DNA from: Rhodospirillales bacterium
GTDB taxonomy: Bacteria; Pseudomonadota; Alphaproteobacteria; Rhodospirillales; Casp-alpha2
Assembly: GCA_018664265.1 (NCBI GenBank)
Contig: JABJOR010000035.1
Location: 1-7,955, forward strand
Length of the DNA: 7,955 bases
Direction: 5' to 3'
Under the pieces are notes generated by a model. The model made no database searches, had not been told where the DNA came from, and saw only the letters and a program-made list of their open reading frames with translations. A program made the translations under genes and the position numbers. The number at the start of each line of letters is the position of its first letter. Position 1 is the stretch's first letter. Below, piece after piece: positions 6,468-7,955 of this stretch.

Positions 6468-6497
6468 ATAAAACAATCCATATTTAGAGAGTGTAAA
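6468..6497 (-). promoter_or_regulatory. Candidate sigma-70-type promoter for the atp F0 operon
   Basis: On the minus strand TTTACA (6492-6497, 5 of 6 to TTGACA) is separated by 18 nt from TTTTAT (6468-6473, 4 of 6 to TATAAT). It is oriented toward atpI and would give a leader of roughly 90 nt that includes the palindrome cluster. The match is modest and the region is AT-rich, so chance resemblance is possible. Confidence 0.33.
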
Positions 6498-6509
6498 TTT
6501 GATATTTTG

Positions 6510-6538
6510 TTCGCATCAGGGTATTTCCTATGTAGAAT
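6510..6538 (+). promoter_or_regulatory. Candidate sigma-70-type promoter for the divergent unknown gene
   Basis: TTCGCA (6510-6515, 4 of 6 to TTGACA), a 17-nt spacer, then TAGAAT (6533-6538, 5 of 6 to TATAAT) lies 54 nt before the ATG at 6593. It stands back to back with the candidate atp promoter. Spacing is ideal but the -35 match is modest. Confidence 0.4.
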
Positions 6539-6569
6539 GTAGATATAAAAATCAAAATAAATTAAAGCG

Positions 6570-6586
6570 CTCAAAGACGACTTGAG
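6570..6586 (+). promoter_or_regulatory. Small hairpin overlapping the ribosome binding site of the unknown gene
   Basis: CTCAA (6570-6574) can pair with TTGAG (6582-6586) across a 7-nt loop. The 3' arm overlaps GAGGG (6584-6588), the ribosome binding site of the gene starting at 6593. The stem is only 5 bp and weak, so an effect on translation is speculative. Confidence 0.3.
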
Positions 6587-6592
6587 GGAAGA

Positions 6593-7955
6593 ATGGCTAA
6601 ACAAGGCATGCTGGCTGGTAACAGCTATGAAGTCCTGACAAAGAACGGTACCCGCTGGACAATCGATGCGGCGTTTAAGAAGAAATACGATGCTTTAACC
6701 AGAGCAGGTGAACTACTATCAACCAATGAATACGAATGTGTTCGAGTTCTGGAAGAACGCAAAGGTGATGATGAAGAGTATATTATCTTCGAAGAAACCG
6801 CTCAACTTAAGCAAAAACCAATCAAGATTGTGCCTGTTAAAGAGGCCCCTGTTTGTCAAAACTTTCCGGATTATTATAAATATTCAGCACGCAAGACCAT
6901 AGGGCGGCTGATCAGAGGATATCTGGATCAGCATGGAATGATAGCCCTGCAACTTTACTATGATACTGGATACCTGGCCTACCTTGAACGTATGGACACC
7001 TATTATAACGGGGCCATTCGGCATGTGGGTTCCCTGCAGGCCAAAATACTTGATGAAAAGCCAAATGATCGAGCCGATGCAATCTATAAGGCTTTTGCTC
7101 GCATTCGAGAGCAGGCCCGTGATAGAGATGATGTTATTCCCTATAACAAAATACTTGCTGAAGAAGGGTTTGATAAGGCGCTTCAGGCTATATCCACTGA
7201 TATCCAGGGTGAGATGCAGGGGTTCTATATCTACGGCATGATTGCTGCCTATCTAGGTAAGGGCAGTTGGGTAAATATGTTGTCCATGATGATGGATTTG
7301 GCGGAGACAGCAAAAGACGAAGCATCACTGGCCTGTATAGATGAAGTTATGGCCGAAATTCTTGATGGCAACCAGAGCTTGCAGGATGTGTTTGGCGCAC
7401 TGCCTTCGCCAGTGAGGGCTTGGCGTGCCTTTGCGCAAACTGTCAGTGGAAACTATAAGGCGCCTAAATATTCTACTGAAGAAGTACAACGTCTGAACTG
7501 GATGTTTTCAACATATGATTTGCCTTTGACACAAGCTGTGTTGCTGGAACGTGTCTCAAAGGGCTTGAAGGGCACAAAGCCAATATCTCGTGAAGGACGT
7601 GATGCGGACCGGGAAAAATTTATCTCTTTGATTTATGATATAATTGAACCAACCGGTATTGTTGGTGGCTCTGTTATGAGTGAAGCAGTTATCTTGCGAA
7701 CAAAGACCTTACTCAGTGATGGCGATGAGGACTTGCCGATTGAAAGTGCCATCCGAAAGTTGATTTATCTGTTGCCCAGTAACGCTGCCCGTTTGGGCTT
7801 CTTGCTTGATTTGACGGGCACAGACGTTGGCAAAAAGTATGGCAAGCCCATTAGGGTACAATTGGGAATATTGCTTGCAAAACTTCATACTGTAACAGAC
7901 TTGTTTCCAAGAAAAACGGATGACACTACTCGCCAGGAATACTTGGATGCTTTAA
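6593..7955 (+). CDS. Uncharacterised soluble protein divergent from atpI, 3'-truncated by window edge
   Basis: An open frame of 454 codons without a stop runs from the ATG at 6593 to the window end. GAGGG sits 4 nt before the ATG, and the frame avoids stops over 1.36 kb, so it is a real gene. I do not recognise the family. Residues 1-68 (starting MAKQGMLAGNSYEVL, with NGTRWTID and YIIFEE) look like a small mixed beta/alpha module. A linker with PIKIVPVKEAP (76-86) follows. Residues ~92-450 are predicted mostly helical, with a tyrosine-rich stretch (94-138), a DDVIPYNKILAEEGF segment (179-193), a methionine-rich run (229-234), and a segment with DREKF and IVGGSVMSEA (339-365). There is no signal peptide, clear membrane helix, Walker motif or obvious enzymatic triad. 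It is probably cytoplasmic. It is transcribed away from the atp operon; shared regulation is possible but unproven. The true C-terminus lies outside the window. Confidence 0.88.
   Translation, partial: MAKQGMLAGNSYEVLTKNGTRWTIDAAFKKKYDALTRAGELLSTNEYECVRVLEERKGDDEEYIIFEETAQLKQKPIKIVPVKEAPVCQNFPDYYKYSARKTIGRLIRGYLDQHGMIALQLYYDTGYLAYLERMDTYYNGAIRHVGSLQAKILDEKPNDRADAIYKAFARIREQARDRDDVIPYNKILAEEGFDKALQAISTDIQGEMQGFYIYGMIAAYLGKGSWVNMLSMMMDLAETAKDEASLACIDEVMAEILDGNQSLQDVFGALPSPVRAWRAFAQTVSGNYKAPKYSTEEVQRLNWMFSTYDLPLTQAVLLERVSKGLKGTKPISREGRDADREKFISLIYDIIEPTGIVGGSVMSEAVILRTKTLLSDGDEDLPIESAIRKLIYLLPSNAARLGFLLDLTGTDVGKKYGKPIRVQLGILLAKLHTVTDLFPRKTDDTTRQEYLDAL

Noticed and set aside
6329..6604. Minus-strand 91-residue frame covering the atpI leader
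   Set aside because: It overlaps atpI's start in another frame, runs through the AT-rich control region, and its translation is low-complexity and unlike any protein I know.
6708..7241. Short plus-strand frames at 6708-6902 and 6960-7241
   Set aside because: They are in a different frame from, and inside, the 454-codon frame starting at 6593, which has the ribosome binding site and coherent protein sequence.
1..7955. CRISPR array, tRNA/rRNA genes, insertion sequence or phage genes
   Set aside because: I saw no regularly spaced repeats, cloverleaf-like segments, transposase or phage-type protein sequence.

Overview
The window looks like a piece of an alphaproteobacterial chromosome, probably from a marine or DMSP-exposed lineage. 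The main evidence is the F0 ATP synthase gene order atpI-atpB-atpE-atpF'-atpF. It has two separate b-type subunits (b' and b) and no F1 genes attached, which is the usual alphaproteobacterial arrangement. The QueC protein has the tail seen in alphaproteobacterial relatives. Base composition is moderate, and AT-rich between genes. Genus cannot be determined from the sequence.

Layout: (1) Positions 1-3022, plus strand, hold a tight three-gene catabolic operon: the 3' end of an ANL-superfamily acyl-CoA ligase resembling the DmdB-type family, a 204-residue cupin that keeps the metal and catalytic residue pattern of DddQ-like DMSP lyases, and a CocE/NonD (peptidase S15-like) alpha/beta hydrolase. 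Gaps are 14 and 3 nt, so the genes are very likely co-transcribed. (2) Positions 3025-3726, minus strand, hold queC, convergent with the hydrolase and separated from it by only 2 nt. (3) Positions 3805-6372, minus strand, hold the F0 operon. It ends in a hairpin plus T-rich tract (3739-3777) just upstream of queC, and it carries a strong intercistronic hairpin with a GUAA tetraloop between atpE and atpF'. (4) Positions 6373-6592 form an AT-rich divergent regulatory region with several palindromes and two candidate promoters. (5) From 6593 to the window end an open frame of 454 codons runs on the plus strand. It has a good ribosome binding site and no stop, and encodes a soluble, largely helical protein of unknown function.

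How the genes fit together: the first cluster could take a sulfonium or ester-type substrate, cleave it (cupin lyase, and possibly the hydrolase), and activate the acid product as a CoA thioester (ligase). That is inference, because many cupin-DLL proteins have no strong DMSP lyase activity. The F0 genes make the membrane proton channel of ATP synthase: a, c-ring, and the b/b' stator, plus the assembly factor AtpI. QueC makes preQ0 for queuosine tRNA modification and has no evident functional link to its neighbours, but it sits directly behind the atp terminator, so its transcription may depend on read-through.

I saw no mobile element, CRISPR array, tRNA or rRNA. The less ordinary parts are the putative DMSP-related operon with its CocE-type hydrolase, the RNA structures in and behind the atp operon, and the uncharacterised protein divergent from atpI.
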